64,000 bases of DNA. Origin: Notospermus geniculatus. Taxonomy: Eukaryota; Nemertea; Pilidiophora; Heteronemertea; Lineidae. The DNA lies in contig NMRB01002944.1 in the NCBI GenBank assembly GCA_002633025.1, positions 18,521 through 82,520 on the forward strand, given 5' to 3'. A program made the translations under genes and the position numbers. Position 1 is the stretch's first letter. Each line of letters begins with the position of its first letter. Positions 11,920-24,371 of this stretch are shown here, piece after piece. The notes beneath the pieces were generated by a model. The model searched no databases. It was given only the letters and a program-made list of their open reading frames with translations, and was not told the origin of the DNA.

Positions 11920-14281
11920 CGACACAAACTGGAAAAGAGAAATAGTGATAAGGGACCGGCAAGGGGTGTTTGAGATTTGTAGTTTCTATGCCTGCAGCTT
12001 GCTTGTAGCAGTTACGATAACGGTAGCAGGCAAGTGGGCCGCAAACCAACCGTCGTGGGCAAGGATGGGGTCAGCAATGAGCACCATACTCCCACCTTTA
12101 GCCAGTCCATCGCATGGGACAGTAAGCCTTGGTGCCTTGTACCTTGTTTCTTTGCAAGGGCAAGTAAAAGACCCCATCTAAGTGAGGAACATGAGTAGCT
12201 CGAGATGGCCTCTTCCATACCTACCAGGGCAAATAGTGCTATGGCTTCGGCCCTATTGGAACTGCACGAACACAGTTACTACCTGATAGTACATCCTCAT
12301 GATCATAGGGCGAGGAGAACTGCTATAGAGGGCTGGTCGAGACAACTCAACCTTCCTTACCCAGCCCTGCGGCCTAACATCATGAAGGACATCACCACCC
12401 ACTTGCTTACCACCAACGGCTTGGTTGTTGAGGGCTACAAGAAGAAGTTCGCCAAAATACCTTCAAAGGACAGGTATGGATGTCCACCTTACGCAAGCCA
12501 GACTTCCAAAACCAAACGTCCGGTTTCCACTTGGCGTTTTCCACCAAGGTTTGCCGTGAGCAGTGTGGTTTTCCCTATATGGCTTCAGCCCTGACTGGGA
12601 AAGAACAATTTCGCTCCACAACTTTCACGTCAGGTCAAATGATGACATTGGCAACAAGGAAGACACCACAACCTGTGAAGGGTACGGCCTAATTTACTCA
12701 ACGAACGGCCAAACTCCAAAAGGGGAATTCTTCCAAAGGCTGCCTGGTGGAAGAATTTCTTGGAAACCTTCTGACACGCGAAGGTCAGTGTCAGTATGTC
12801 ATGGAATTGTTTGGTTCATAATTCGGAATAAGTATGCTGGAAAAATAGACCCAGAGAATCAAAGGCACCTACCAGGCCACTAGGCCAGGGGAACAAGGCC
12901 AGAAGGGCCGGGATTAGGTCATGTTTTGAGCTGCTTCGTGCATGTGTTCTAGTCCAGAAAGTTTTGGGGGCAGTAGGGTACGATACCAAGAAACATGAAA
13001 TACTTGTTTCCACACCATTGAAAGTACTTCTTTGGCTATTGTTGTGAAAGTTTGTGATGTTCTTGATTTTGTAGAAAATTAGGACGTTTCCGGAAATTTT
13101 GACCTTCAGTGAGACATGATGGAAGGGGGTCCAGCCCATTGACAGCAAGGGGTCAGAAGACGAAGACTGACTTCATGTAGGAGTAATGAATGCTCCGCCT
13201 CCGAAATTCGCCACGACTGGAAAAAGTTGTTAAGCTGATGTTAGGTCACCTTGCAATGGCACAGAAGAGGCGCCGACTGACTTTTCCGGATCACTTTACG
13301 TCTGAGGTCCGATCGCTTGGAACAAATCAAGCAGTTGCCGGTATAGTGTGACACGACTGCAGTTGCGTCTCACTTGCAACGATCGGTATCGTCAGTCGGT
13401 GATTCGAAAGACCACGAATCGCAACAGTTGAACACGTTGAACTTCTGCTCCATGAAGAATCTTGAATCCATTCGTAATCGGCCTGATTCGAGTTATGATT
13501 TCCCGCACACGGATGCTGATTTCCCGCACGCGGATGCTGATTTCCCGCACGCGGATGCTGCCTGTTCCATGATGACCGCATACATTTTCACTTTTACGAC
13601 CTGACCCTGATTTCTTCAGCTGATGCCGACTGTTCCGTCGTGGCGCAGGCGATCATAGGTGCGACCTGACATCAGCATAAAACCCAACACCTTTTTGGCA
13701 GCATTTTTGGCATCCTGAATTTGGGCGTCGACGTTGTATGTCACAAACATTGCATCATGGGGCAGACTTGTGACATGACTGCAGTTGCGTCTCGCCTGCG
13801 ACGATCGGCATACTGGTGCAATTCGAACACAGCACTACACCTTGAATGGTGGTCACTGTTCGTCATTCAAGGCAGATCAGGGAAGAGGAGTGGGTACGGT
13901 ACCCAGCAACACACCATGGGCTCTCTCAGCTATCAACAGGTATCCCCTACGCTACCTGAGCAAAAAATCCCTGGTGCAACAATGCATGCAGCTGAAACGT
14001 AAACAAACGCTGAAACATGGCATGTTCTATGTGGTAACCTTGTGAGGCATGCCAAGGTAAGATGTTCGACTTTGTTTAGTGAGGAAATCAGGGCCTTTGG
14101 GTTGTGGGGTGGCCGAGCAGGAGTCTGAGCACGGCAGGTCATGGGACGATAGCTATGACAAGGATATGGGCCTTCGTCTCAGTCTAGTTTAGCCTAGATA
14201 GTTTAATTTGTGGCCAAATCTCATGCGAGTCTGCCCAAGTTTGTATCACAGTCAGGTCGCAAAAGTGGAAATGTGTGCGCT
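11920..14281 (+). repeat. Copy 2 of the 2.3-kb overlap duplication (matches 9585-11918)
   Basis: Starts CGACACAAACTGG right after the N and ends GTGTGCGCT, the last bases before the N in copy 1. Includes a 21-bp unit present three times (13500-13562) where copy 1 has one. Confidence 0.85.
13500..13562 (+). repeat. 21-bp VNTR, three units
   Basis: Three tandem units of GATTTCCCGCACGCGGATGCT. The matching position in the other overlap copy (about 11167-11187) has a single, slightly different unit. A length polymorphism between two versions of the same locus. Confidence 0.8.
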
Positions 14282-14578
14282 CATCGTGGAACAGGCAGCA
14301 TCCGAACACACTGAACATGCTGAATAGTCCAATCAGGTCGACTGTGATGGATTACGCCCGTCGCAGAAGTTGTACATATTCAACTCTTGCGATTTGTGAT
14401 CTTTTTGATCGGTGACTGATGCCAATCGTCGCAGGTGAGATGCAACTGAGTCATGGCACACCGTATCGGCAACTGATTTTTTCCAAGATGCGGTCGTGCC
14501 TCAGATGCAGAATGATCCAGAAAAGTCAGCTGCCGCCTGCTGCGCCGTCGCAACGTTGATCTGACATCAGCATTATAG
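14280..14578 (-). repeat. GTCGC-rich dispersed repeat, inverted copy
   Basis: Minus-strand counterpart of family G: GATTGGCATCAGTCACCGATC, GTGCCATGACTCAGTTGC and GCTGATGTCAGATCAACG are recognisable on the reverse strand. Together with 13250-13680 it forms a long imperfect inverted pair. Confidence 0.6.
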
Positions 14579-14580
14579 CT

Positions 14581-14764
14581 TTACTCTAGATTTTTGATTT
14601 CGTTGTTCACCACAGCTCTGACCGCATCCCTAAACCGAGAATAAACGAACGGAGAGAAATAAGAAACGTGCAGGAAGAATGACAGGAAGGAAAAAGAAGC
14701 TGACTTGTCGGTCAATTTCCTGTTTTCCTTCAGACAATTACGTCCCACGAAATGTACACACATA
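14581..14764 (-). CDS. Possible terminal exon of a rhodopsin-type GPCR (TM7 and tail)
   Basis: On the minus strand an acceptor-like TTTTGTTTTCGCAG precedes an open stretch ending at stop TAA (14583-14581). It encodes FLSFFLHVSYFSPFVYSRFR, then DAVRAVV and a short acidic tail. A hydrophobic helix with (N/S)PxxY, then basic/aromatic RFRDAV, is the pattern of TM7 plus helix 8 in class A GPCRs, here with Ser in place of the usual Asn. The preceding CLKENRKLTDKSAS could be extracellular loop 3. I found no TM1-TM6 exons upstream on this strand, so it may be a relic or coincidence. Confidence 0.3.
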
Positions 14765-15376
14765 CTGCGAAAACAAAACCTTCACGACTTCAAGAGACAC
14801 GCTATTTCAATTACATAAAAATTGTTGTGGAAAAACCGAATTGCGTCAACCACCACGACGGTAATTTGTTTGAGAGAGAACACATTTTGAGGCCCTTTTT
14901 TTCACTTTTAATGGCCGTTTTGCTCGTTGACGCAAGTGAATTTTTCAAACTGCTTTTTCACTTTTTGGAATTGGAAATAACGTCGAATGGAATAACAATG
15001 GTACAGGATCTTAACTCAAGTGAAAATAGGGAATCCCTCGCTCACGCTTTAAATACTTGTGGTTTCATGAGGTCTGCTCTTACTATGACTTCTGACTTTG
15101 ACATGTTTGACCAGGGATCACGATANGGGGGGGACATGTACAGTTATATTGCACACAGACTCGTACTCATCGGGGCATATTCGCTTCTCCAAATGATGAC
15201 CTTGTTTCCTTCAGGAAGTTGGCCTGTTTTTGACATTCCGAGAAGAAACCTGTTTCTTTGATGTGAATTAGACTCTTCAGCTACATGTAGTACCAAAAAC
15301 CTATTTTTGCTTTTACTTGATTGGTCAATCAGCTACACTGTGCACAGTGCATATCACGTGCGTATTGTTTTACATG

Positions 15377-15600
15377 TAGATTTTTCGTCAGGGCCAACGC
15401 CATAGCATTATTGGCCCTGGTAAGTATGGAAGAGGCCATCTCAAGCTACTCAATGTTCCTCACTTGGATGGGGTCTTTTACTTGCCCTTGCAAAGGCACA
15501 AGGTACAAGGCCACAGCTTACTGTCCCATGCAACAGACGTGAAGAGCCAGGGATGATTATTCGCATACCGCCCGGGATTCGGACCTGGGACCTGCCGCTT
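15377..15600 (-). mobile_element. SINE family A, minus orientation
   Basis: From GATTTTTCGTCAGGGCC through CACTTGGATGGGG to the degraded head GGATTCGGACCTGGGACC. The B box has a substitution, so this copy is likely transcriptionally dead. Confidence 0.8.
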
Positions 15601-16069
15601 GCTCACCACTAGGCTGTCAGGGTTTGATCCCCAAACAGCAAACGTGTGTCTGTGTGTCATGTTCAGAATTATCTTCAGCTATGGCCACTGACGAGACATG
15701 ATCTGCAATTCAAGCTACAAACGGTATCACGTCATTTGTTCGGCAGGAAAGTTGACCAGTCAAATAGTCAGACAGGATGGGCATAAATAAACTCGGAAGA
15801 CAATTTTGAGAAATAAATCATGTTCCAACAATGACAAACTTCACAAAGCACCCTCTGTAAAATTTGGGGCAACGTGGGGGTAGTGTTTGCCCAAGGTCTA
15901 CTACTGATTCATGAAATATTCCGAGTATTTTTTATCAGAGATTTTGCATTCTTACATATTCTGGGGTGTTTTTCCAATCCTGTTTGCAATAAGTGGGGTA
16001 CCCACCCATATCCACCTGGTGTGGCTTGGAGGTTACGATGAGGCCCCACCCAGGGAGGAACTTCTGAAG

Positions 16070-16390
16070 AGTCAGGGATGATTATCCAATATGATCCAGG
16101 GTGATTCGAACCCGGGACCTACTGCTTGCTAAGTGGACGTGATAGCGGCTAGGCATTCTGGGGGCGAATTGTCAGTCGGGACGAAATGTCCAGGGACGAA
16201 ATGGGCTGGGGACGAATCGTCCATGGGAACGAAACGTCACTCTGGGGACAAATTGTCCTACATGTAAGAGCAATTCGACGGACTTCAAGAGCCAGCATGA
16301 TTATCCCATATGATCCAGGCTGATTCGTACCTGGGACTGGTTGCTTGCAAAGCGGATGTGACAGCGACTGGGCATTCCAGACACCTCTGG
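16070..16390 (-). mobile_element. Two SINE head fragments separated by a GGGACGAA tandem repeat
   Basis: 16070-16130 and about 16285-16375 each carry a minus-strand tRNA-like head with B-box remnants (TGATTCGAACC, TGATTCGTACC) and the GGATGATTATCC.ATATGATCC body. Between them, 16160-16262 has about five degenerate 16-17-bp units of the type GGGGACGAATCGTCCA. Confidence 0.65.
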
Positions 16391-17024
16391 GAAGTTTTGG
16401 TGACCCCAACCCAAGCACGAACTGATGCCGAATTCACTGATTAAGCAGCCATATTTTCCACGATCTGACATGTCAAATAGCTCATATTTCGTACATTTGT
16501 ATTTATGCGCAATGACAGTAACGGTTACGCTAATGACGGCATAATTCCCAACCAGGCCTCTGCAGAACATCATTTGGAACAATCACAGCAATCTTCAATC
16601 ATTCTAAACAGGATTCACTATAATTATGATAATAACCAAATCGTTCCATATTTTTCACCATTATTATTTTATATTAATGTTATAAAATATACGTTTCGAC
16701 TCCTAACCGCCCGTTTGGTCATTTTCCAGGTGGCCTGAGGCCCTTAATCGAGATCGAGGCCATATCACCACTGCTCCATCTTTCACTCCGACACTGACCT
16801 CTTTCTCCACATTCGTTTACGTAAAGGCGTGTTTTTATGAAATGACCTCACTGCCCTCGAACTTCCAGTCATGTGCCATTGCCAAGGCCTGACCGTGACC
16901 TCAATCACAAAACCACTAGGAGTCCTACTAGGAGTTACCCACACGTGATCGAACTACTTTTCCCGGCTCTATCCTTTTCGTTTTCGCTCAGGCCTAAAGT
17001 CCTTGACCACCGTGCTACTGGCCA

Positions 17025-17250
17025 TTCTCAAACTGACATTTAAGATCTGCACACTTCTGTCGAAATCTAATCGCAACAAACCCCGGTCTGAAACTGAATG
17101 ACGTGACGTGACGTGACGCAGACAACCCCACGACAGTGACTTTGAAGACGTTGCGCCAGCGCTGACCATTGCTGAATCATCGATTGCGTCACGTCACCTG
17201 GTTTCAGATCGAGGTTGTGGTTGAGATTTCGGTGGAAGTGCACAGATCTG
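17025..17250. mobile_element. Foldback MITE family B
   Basis: Inverted arms around AGATCTGCACACTTCTGTCG and GGTGGAAGTGCACAGATCT, and inner arms GGTCTGAAACTGAATGACGT and GTTTCAGATCGAGG. Contains a small GACGT tandem (17098-17119). Same family as 2033-2285 and 48424-48698. Confidence 0.65.
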
Positions 17251-17929
17251 TAAATTCTAGAATCGCTAGGCCTAGAGGCCTAGACCTACATCCCAGCCAC
17301 AGGGCACTGCATTGTAGGCCGACACTTTAGACCAAGAACAGCAAGCAGGAAGAGGCAATAGCCAAATTTTAGTACCAGTACACCACTCACAAACAAGATA
17401 GGATACACAGCCATATTTCTTACACAAGAGCCATATCTAAAATCCCTTTCGGTTTCCTGCTTGTTTCACTATTTCCAGGAAGCTGGCTCTGGCTGATAAA
17501 CTTCAGCTCCACGTAAGTGGGGCACAGTAGCACCAAGGTATCGGATGTCCTTACTGATCAAGAATGCCAGAACTGCAGAGTTGGATACAGTGTGTGTTGC
17601 TAGGCACTGGTGCGTTGCTGCTGCAAGTTGGATGCTGGGTGATGAGTGCATCAGCTGAGAGTAATAAAGTAGTTGTCAAGACTGGGCCTGGGACATTCTC
17701 ACATGATGTTGGGATGAGGAATCATAACAAAGAAGAAAGAAGTAATGAGTGCCTCTTTGGGGAACACAAACATGACAAAAAGATAGGCCTAGTTTAGACT
17801 GGTGTGGTCCACTGAAAGTGACATGGCCTGGGACAAGGACATCGGCATGCAGCAGTCAGAGCTAAGGCACCAAGGACTGAGAGAGAGGACTTGCCACCCT
17901 TGCTTAAATCCATCTGTGACCCAATCTAC

Positions 17930-18115
17930 CAAAATGGCGCATGTCGCAACCGAGGAAAGGGTTAACGGCCTTACAACACAACAGCTGAAATGTACGTCTC
18001 TGCAGGTTGACAATACAATAGTAGCAGACAGCAGTGACAATGTTGAGTTAACTGATGACCACTAGTGATGACCACCTATGACAAGCACAGTGCTTTTGCT
18101 GGAGCGGATCACATT
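17930..18115 (+). repeat. Dispersed repeat family E
   Basis: GTCGCAACCGAGGAAAGGGTTA, CAGAGACGTACA-type core (reverse) and TTTTGCTGGAGCGGATCAC. The inverted copy is 31075-31230 and a further copy with the same 3' block is 49660-49862. Non-coding. Confidence 0.6.
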
Positions 18116-18119
18116 TTGA

Positions 18120-19800
18120 CTGTCCAACGTAGAAAATCAACAATATTGAACTAGGGGGAGACGATGCGGGGACTGGATGTTGAAAGACGAAAAACTGACG
18201 GGTCTATTTCATCCGTAAAATCTCTGCAACCTCCCCCCCCCTTGGATTTGAAACCATGTTGTTTTCGTGTCAGTGAAGAAGGGGGAGCATGCAGGCCCAT
18301 TACTCAACAACTGCAATTATGTCCAGAGCATGATGAAAATAACTGCCTCACAGTCCCTTTAAAGTTTAAAGATCTTCTGAACATAGGATAATATTCACAG
18401 CCCCCTTTTCTAACTGTTTTTAAAAGGATCCTGCTAGGCAATGATGTAACCAAGATAACTATCCAAGTTGTTGACAAACATGATAACATTTATCACACTA
18501 CCGGTATGAATGAATAGTATGTGTACCAACAGGAAAAATAAATAAGGGGATGGAAGAAACAATGTATAGGCCTAGTGGGGAAAGCCTGTGAGAGGGGTGT
18601 GTCATGCAGTTAGGCCTAGTTGATAATGTGAACTGAACGAACGCATTGCAATGCCAGGAAACACTGTCCCAATAAAATTCACCTCTTTTCAGCAGTTGGG
18701 GAAAATATGTCAGGTTATGGGAACAAACCGCAAGAATTAGATCAGGCATTGTAAGGAAATTGGGCCGGTGAAATTTAGCAATTCCACGTTTTCTAAGAAC
18801 TCCACTCGGAAAAGCTGCAGCGTGGTGACGCTGTGTGTACAGCAGCGTGTGAAAATATCGAAAAATCATCAGCAAATATCGCATCAAAATCATGCACTAA
18901 ATCTAAAGCCACCGATCGGGGAATGGGATTGTAGTATATGTAAAGAAGATTAGCCTACCTTTCATATTCGTGGTCGTCATGTTTGAAGCAAGGAAAGTGT
19001 AACCTAAATAAATGGACTACTAGCCCCGCCGACCTCGAAACACGCTCTGCCTACTGCAGTGCAAAGCTTGCATGATTTGCATACAGAGGTCAATAGAATA
19101 TTATTAGCATATATTGACCTGAATACGACCTATGAAAATGCATCATTGACTTACAATCCTTTCCTGTGCTTCTCTGAGGCGTTTCCATTGGCATATTCTC
19201 CTGATCACACATGATTTTTATGAATAAATCACACACGAGCGTATAAATCGAGTCGAATTCTTCCAGTGGACCTTGGAACTGTAAACCTCGTGGCATGTAA
19301 TCGGGCAATTACCACTAGATGGCGCGATTAATCCAATCTACGGTGGCCGGTAATGGACTCGCCTGATTCACATAATGACTTGTTGATGCAACTTTCTAGT
19401 TGACTGAGTCTTGAACTTTTCGACTGGATTTTTATGTAAATTACTCGTGGGGTTTTCTCATACACAATTCAATAATATTTCTGAGACTCCCAGCCGGGAA
19501 TCAAGGTGAAAAGTTGACGACGAATTGAAAAGCCAAATGTGAAAATTGCTTTTTAATTTGGTAACATTCATGAGTTAGATATTCTAGTGAATAATTTGAG
19601 CCGGAAATAGACGTTCTGTTTTTTGAGGAAACATTTTTGCGGACAAGACTGGTGTTTTAACATTTTTTGGCCCTTTTCAACGCATAATATAGAAAATTAT
19701 GTAACCAGTACCAAATCTAAAACATCAATTTTGCAGAAAAATGACATTTTTTTATTTGAGTTGAGAGTTGTGAGCTCTAACTTGGGTTACTGTTGCTCTT
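18120..19800. other. No supported gene or repeat recognised
   Basis: Short AT-rich frames only, none with family similarity or convincing splice sites. A C-run occurs at 18232-18241. TAGGCCTA palindromes occur near 18570 and 18613. Confidence 0.5.
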
Positions 19801-19859
19801 ACTAAATGTAGGAGGAAACCTTCGATGCCAAGGACAGTCGCCCACAACACAGTCCTCTA

Positions 19860-19965
19860 TCAGCCTGTCTGAGTGCCAGGTCTGACAGAGTCGAACCCGG
19901 GACCTCGAGATGACCACACAGTACCTGTTTCCACTTCACCACCGTGACAGTGGAAAGACAGACAC
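19860..19965 (-). mobile_element. tRNA-derived head (SINE remnant)
   Basis: On the minus strand GTCCCGGGTTCGACTC gives a B box, preceded by CTGTGTGGTCATCTCGAG. The body differs from family A, so this is a different or decayed tRNA-derived element. Confidence 0.45.
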
Positions 19966-20427
19966 CAACCTAGGCCACCTTGAGTGATGGTTTGCATGCA
20001 CAGCCACACGTTTTTAGCCATGACTATGATAGTTTTAGGAATCTCAGCATTCACAATATTAGACCTGAACAAAATGCACACCGCCGCGTCGAACGCTCGG
20101 CGCATAACTGAGCCAAGGCAATTAACTCGATAATAATGGTAATTATTTCAACGTTTTAGTGTTGAATGCATATAATTGACATATAATGCATCCATCATGT
20201 ACATTTCCAACTGTTGCTTACATTCATAATGCCCACCGCCGTGCACGGGCAAATTTTCCTCAAATTTTCTGAATATGCTCGATAAAGCTTACATTGGTCC
20301 ATATGAATAAAGACTAGTAAATGCTTTTACTTGAATTTTGCAAAACAAATGCACTATTAGGCAATGCTGTACAAATCTGAAGTAAAAGCATTTGCTAGTC
20401 TTAAAAAAATATTCATATTACCCATTC

Positions 20428-20616
20428 TTGACGTGACGTCACATTTCCATGACGACACGATGCCAAAATGTAAAGCGACGTCACGGCATGAACACAGCGT
20501 CAACACACAGATCGTGACGTCAAAATGTCATCACGTGACTGTTTTGACGTCATCGCCGGCCATTTGACGGCAAAATGGCCGATTCTTTGCAGTCACGTGA
20601 CAGCTGTGACGTCAGA
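20428..20616. repeat. CRE-palindrome-rich dispersed repeat, copy 1
   Basis: About 190 bp with four perfect TGACGTCA sites, two CACGTGAC sites and several CGACGTCAC variants, closely matching 38592-38781. The ends are roughly inverted (CGTGACGTCAC and GTGACGTCAG). TGACGTCA is the CREB/ATF consensus; binding here is inference. Confidence 0.75.
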
Positions 20617-20914
20617 GTGAAGAAGCTCAATAGATTTAAGCCATCGGCCCCGAATCTTAATTCCCTGGGCCTAGATATGCAGCAGGAGGCAACCGGAGTT
20701 ATCCGGAGAAAATATCCACCGCAAATAACCGCTATGAATTAATCTCGCAAGAAGAATTTTTGGTCCGACTTGATCGAACCCGTAACTTCGTACATGTATA
20801 TACTAGTATTTGGCCCCCGATTGGTTCACTGCGCCACTATGGCAGCCCGTTTTCTCCGTTCACCATGTATTTTTAGGCGCCAAGGCCAATGATAGACTGA
20901 TCCCCTGTCCTCTT

Positions 20915-21030
20915 ATCAGCGTTGCGGCTCGAGGACAGGGGACTAGTCTAGTGCCCGCAAAATGGGGACCAGTCTACAGGGACCAGTCTAGTGCATGCAA
21001 AGTGGGGACCAGTGTGGGGCAGGCAGAACG
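20915..21030 (+). repeat. Short tandem of GGGACCAGTCTAG units
   Basis: GAGGACAGGGGACTAGTCTAG, then GGGGACCAGTCTACAGGGACC and AGTCTAGTGCATGC. The same block with CGTAACACTTCGGGTCTTTCC (21388 here) recurs at 31818-32000 and 52880-52960, so it belongs to a larger dispersed repeat. Confidence 0.55.
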
Positions 21031-21619
21031 GACAGAGATCGGAAGTTTTGCACTCATCACAGCACAGGCTTGCAAAATTCAGCTAATTAGTAGGCCTATC
21101 ACATGCCTTCGTATTTTGTTGTTTTGCCGGTCAGATGAGAGTTGCGGGCATGATCACAGTGTCGACTGTTTTTCGAAGCAGGCCTAGAAATGCCTAAACA
21201 AATGTGGCTAGGCGACATCTGGTTACTGTCGAAGTGAAAAACATCACATGAGGAGAAAAGTTAACTCAGGCGAGAGAGTGACTTTATACAGTGATGGTCA
21301 CATGTAACATTCCCGACGCGTAAGGAATGCGCGTTGTAGATAAGTACGATTTCACGCATGGGAATCTTGCATTGAATGCTTTACCCCATTCGTAACACTT
21401 CGGGTCTTTCCGTCATTCTACGGAAAAGACAGAAATCTGGCACAGTTTTGACCTCAAAGTTGAGAATGTGCTTTACGCTTCCTACCAGATGAAAGGCAAT
21501 TGCGCATGTGCGGCAATGACCAGGTGTGAAAGGAATGGTGGTCCCAGGAATGCTAGTCCGGGTTACAATAGCGAGCACCTGTAGGTTATATTCGAATGGT
21601 CAAGGTGGGGAGGGATACT

Positions 21620-21790
21620 CAGGCGCGGATCCGGGGGGGGGCGCACCCGGCGCGCACCCCTACTCTGTAAAATTGACCGTGAAATTCTGAAATTTGGAGC
21701 AAATCATTGAAATTCACCGAAAATTTCAATCCGATGTTTCTAGCACAGTGCGCCCCCTCTTTTCCGAAATCGTGGACCCGCCCCTGATCT
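21620..21790 (-). mobile_element. GGCGGATCCAGG-type MITE (family D), minus
   Basis: GGCGCGGATCCGGGG at the left, AAATCATTGAAATTCACC inside, and GTGGACCCGCCCCTG at the right. Reverse orientation relative to 6118-6310. Confidence 0.75.
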
Positions 21791-22045
21791 GTGGAACTTT
21801 AAGGCGCGGCTAGCATTACTCAAGATTATTCAAGATACATGTGTACTCTAATGCTTGCTGCATATCTGTACAAACTGCAGCTTCGTCAATCGAACGTCGA
21901 TTACAAACTTCCTTCTGCTAAATACGTATATCCTGCTTAAAGTGAAAACACTACTTCCTTCAAGAGGAAGAGTAAGCGCTGATTTTAATGATATGACGCG
22001 CCTAGAAATTATCACCGAATTCAGAGAATGCAGTAATTAGTGGCA

Positions 22046-22280
22046 TAATCTAAAACGCGGAAGTTTCTCGCTGAAACGAAGGTGTCCTGGTAAGTTTCAA
22101 GGTTCAGAGGCGATGTAACTTGCCATTATGAACCAATCAGAACGCATCTTTAGGCCTAATGGTATTATCTAAAACGCAGACGTTTCTCGCTGATACGAAG
22201 ATGTCTAATTGGTACGTCTCAAGTCAAGGGTTTAGAGATGCAACTTGCCATTATGAACCAATCAGAACGCTCCTTACGCA
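22046..22280 (+). repeat. Direct tandem duplication of about 115 bp
   Basis: Two units share ATCTAAAACGC, GTTTCTCGCTGA.ACGAAG and AACTTGCCATTATGAACCAA TCAGAACGC. Diverged enough to be old; non-coding. Confidence 0.7.
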
Positions 22281-22890
22281 GCCACAAGAGATGGGAGCCA
22301 ATAATTGAAACGCTTGTGAATAAAAGCAGTGATGTGATTGGTGCATATTTTGCGTCTGACAGTGCTTCTATGCGATTCGTCCTTTTTTTTATTTCCTTGC
22401 CTCCCAGGAACATGAACTTAATTATCGTCTGGGCGCAGTGGACGTTTTATACACTTCCCTTGGTATAGGATACGAAATATTATATTTTCAATCGGTACTT
22501 GTGGTTTTATCGCGTCTATTCCAGAGTTCCATTCAAATAATGTTTATCTAGCGATAAATACGTGATTGAAGTTGAAAAATTTCGATAACTGTCATCTGAG
22601 GTCAGCTAAGGTCAAGAGAGTTTGGTGACCATGTAGGCGATAAACTTGAAAGGACAAGTCATTCCACAATTCTCGTAAAATGAAGGCCTAGCCTGTCTGA
22701 TGATTCTATATTTTAAATATTATATCATATTTCTGAGTATATTCCGCGTGTACCGCGCCCTCACGACGTCGACGACCACAACACGACGGTGCTGCCGCTT
22801 GGCGGATCTTTCGACGTCGCACGAATCTAATGCGCCCGTCTTCCGATGCCTCCCCAGTATTGTTTGTCACAGGATTAAGGGTCTTGGTCT

Positions 22891-22988
22891 CTCTAGAGGG
22901 TGGGCCAGAGAAAGTGTCCCTCGAACAATAGGGAAACAATAGAAATGTTATTGTTCGAGGGACACTTTCTCTGGCCCACCCTGTAGAG
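22891..22988. other. 98-nt near-perfect hairpin
   Basis: About 40 bp arms with one mismatch: CTCTAGAGGGTGGGCCAGAG, AAAGTGTCCCTCGAACAATA and their complement, around an 18-nt loop. Either a very young foldback insertion or a structured RNA precursor; no copy elsewhere in the window was noticed. Confidence 0.6.
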
Positions 22989-23407
22989 TCCAATTGAATA
23001 ATGCCGCTTAATCCGTAATTGTATTGTTGGGGGACATCCTACGACGGGGCATTAGATTCTATTACACCGGTGTGAAGGAAAATGCGGAATGATCGAAGAT
23101 CGTCAACGAAACGTGACCTTAAAATATCGATGAAAATCAATCATTAACATCTCCTTCAAATTGAACTCAGTTAATCAATCCTTGTCTGGGAATATTTCTC
23201 TTTGTTTATTTTCACCCCCGAGGTTCAGATAATATTTTTATCTCAAGTATCGCTGATGTGAGTGTATCGAAGTTCAGAACAACAAAGGAGGGCATTGTTC
23301 GGCCGATAAACTGCCGGTCAATATTTAAGAAGTGCCCATCAATTAAGTTGGAAAATTTTTGGTCTCTGTCAGGATACGTTTAAAACATGTTTGTATTTGT
23401 ACCTGTA

Positions 23408-23850
23408 TTTGATTTTTCCATCAGGGCCTACGCCATGGCATTATTGGCCCTGGTAAGTACGGAAGAGGCCATCTCAAGCTACTCATGTTCCTCACTTGGA
23501 TGGGGTCTTTTACTTGCCCTTAGGAAGGCAGAAGGTACAAGGCACCACGGCTTGTACTGTCCTTTGCAACGGACGTGAAGAACCAGGAATGAAAGCCCAT
23601 ACAGCCCGGGCTGGATTCGAACCAGGTGTGACAGGAATCAACGTCCTAGAAATGCATGTCCGCCAATCAATAGCCCGCTATTGTAAGGTTATATTCGAAT
23701 GGTCATGGTCTCCATAGCCATATATTCTAATCCCTCGCTGGACAATAAAAACGGACTTTGATTCCAGGGGGACTTTGATTCCTGTCACACCTGGACCTAC
23801 CGCTTGCTAAGCTGACGTGATAACCACAAGGCTAGGGCTCATCAACATGT
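23408..23850 (-). mobile_element. SINE family A (minus) interrupted by a small inverted-repeat element
   Basis: The SINE body runs 23408-23621 and its tRNA head resumes at 23795 (GACCTACCGCTTGCTAAGC). Between them 23622-23794 has perfect 20-bp inverted ends CCAGGTGTGACAGGAATCAA. The duplicate copy shows the same interruption at 25989-26160, so the insertion predates the duplication. Confidence 0.75.
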
Positions 23851-24371
23851 TTGAAACGCAGGGTTCCTGCAGCGCAGAATAAAACTGGTGTAACATCGGT
23901 AGTTGTTCCCGTCTGCCAGTGTTTCCCTACAATAAGCCGACACTAATAGGCCATGCGGTGACAAAAGGGAAACACCGACACGCGTGTCAAGCCTTTTCCA
24001 AACAATACGGGGAACACTGAGCGGCAGGAAGAACTGTAGATGTTACACCTGCACGATGGATCTGCAGGGCTATAATTGGAGACGTTTTTTGCCTTTTTTT
24101 CTCCAAAAGTTTTGGTCTCAAAGAGTTAACAGACATATTCATGTGAAAATGTCACCCCGTGACTACTTATGTCGTGATTTTTATGCTTTGTTTCTGGTTC
24201 TGTTTATAAAAAGAAGCACAGAACATCAGTACTTCCTAAACAGCCACCTCATAAATCTAACGACGGAAAACTGCGTCGTAAAACATGCGAAAAAGTGAAG
24301 GCCGCGTTAGAACTACCGTCCCTGGTCTGGGTAATAGGAACGATTGTCCCCAAGGTACAATGTCCTGGAGT

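Noticed and set aside
14752-15261. 169-codon plus-strand open frame
   Set aside because: Contains an N, shows no recognisable domain, has atypical composition, and overlaps the opposite-strand GPCR-like exon.
16301-16582. Minus-strand VGNYAVISV as a GPCR TM1
   Set aside because: Upstream stops and no further transmembrane pattern; overlaps SINE remnants.
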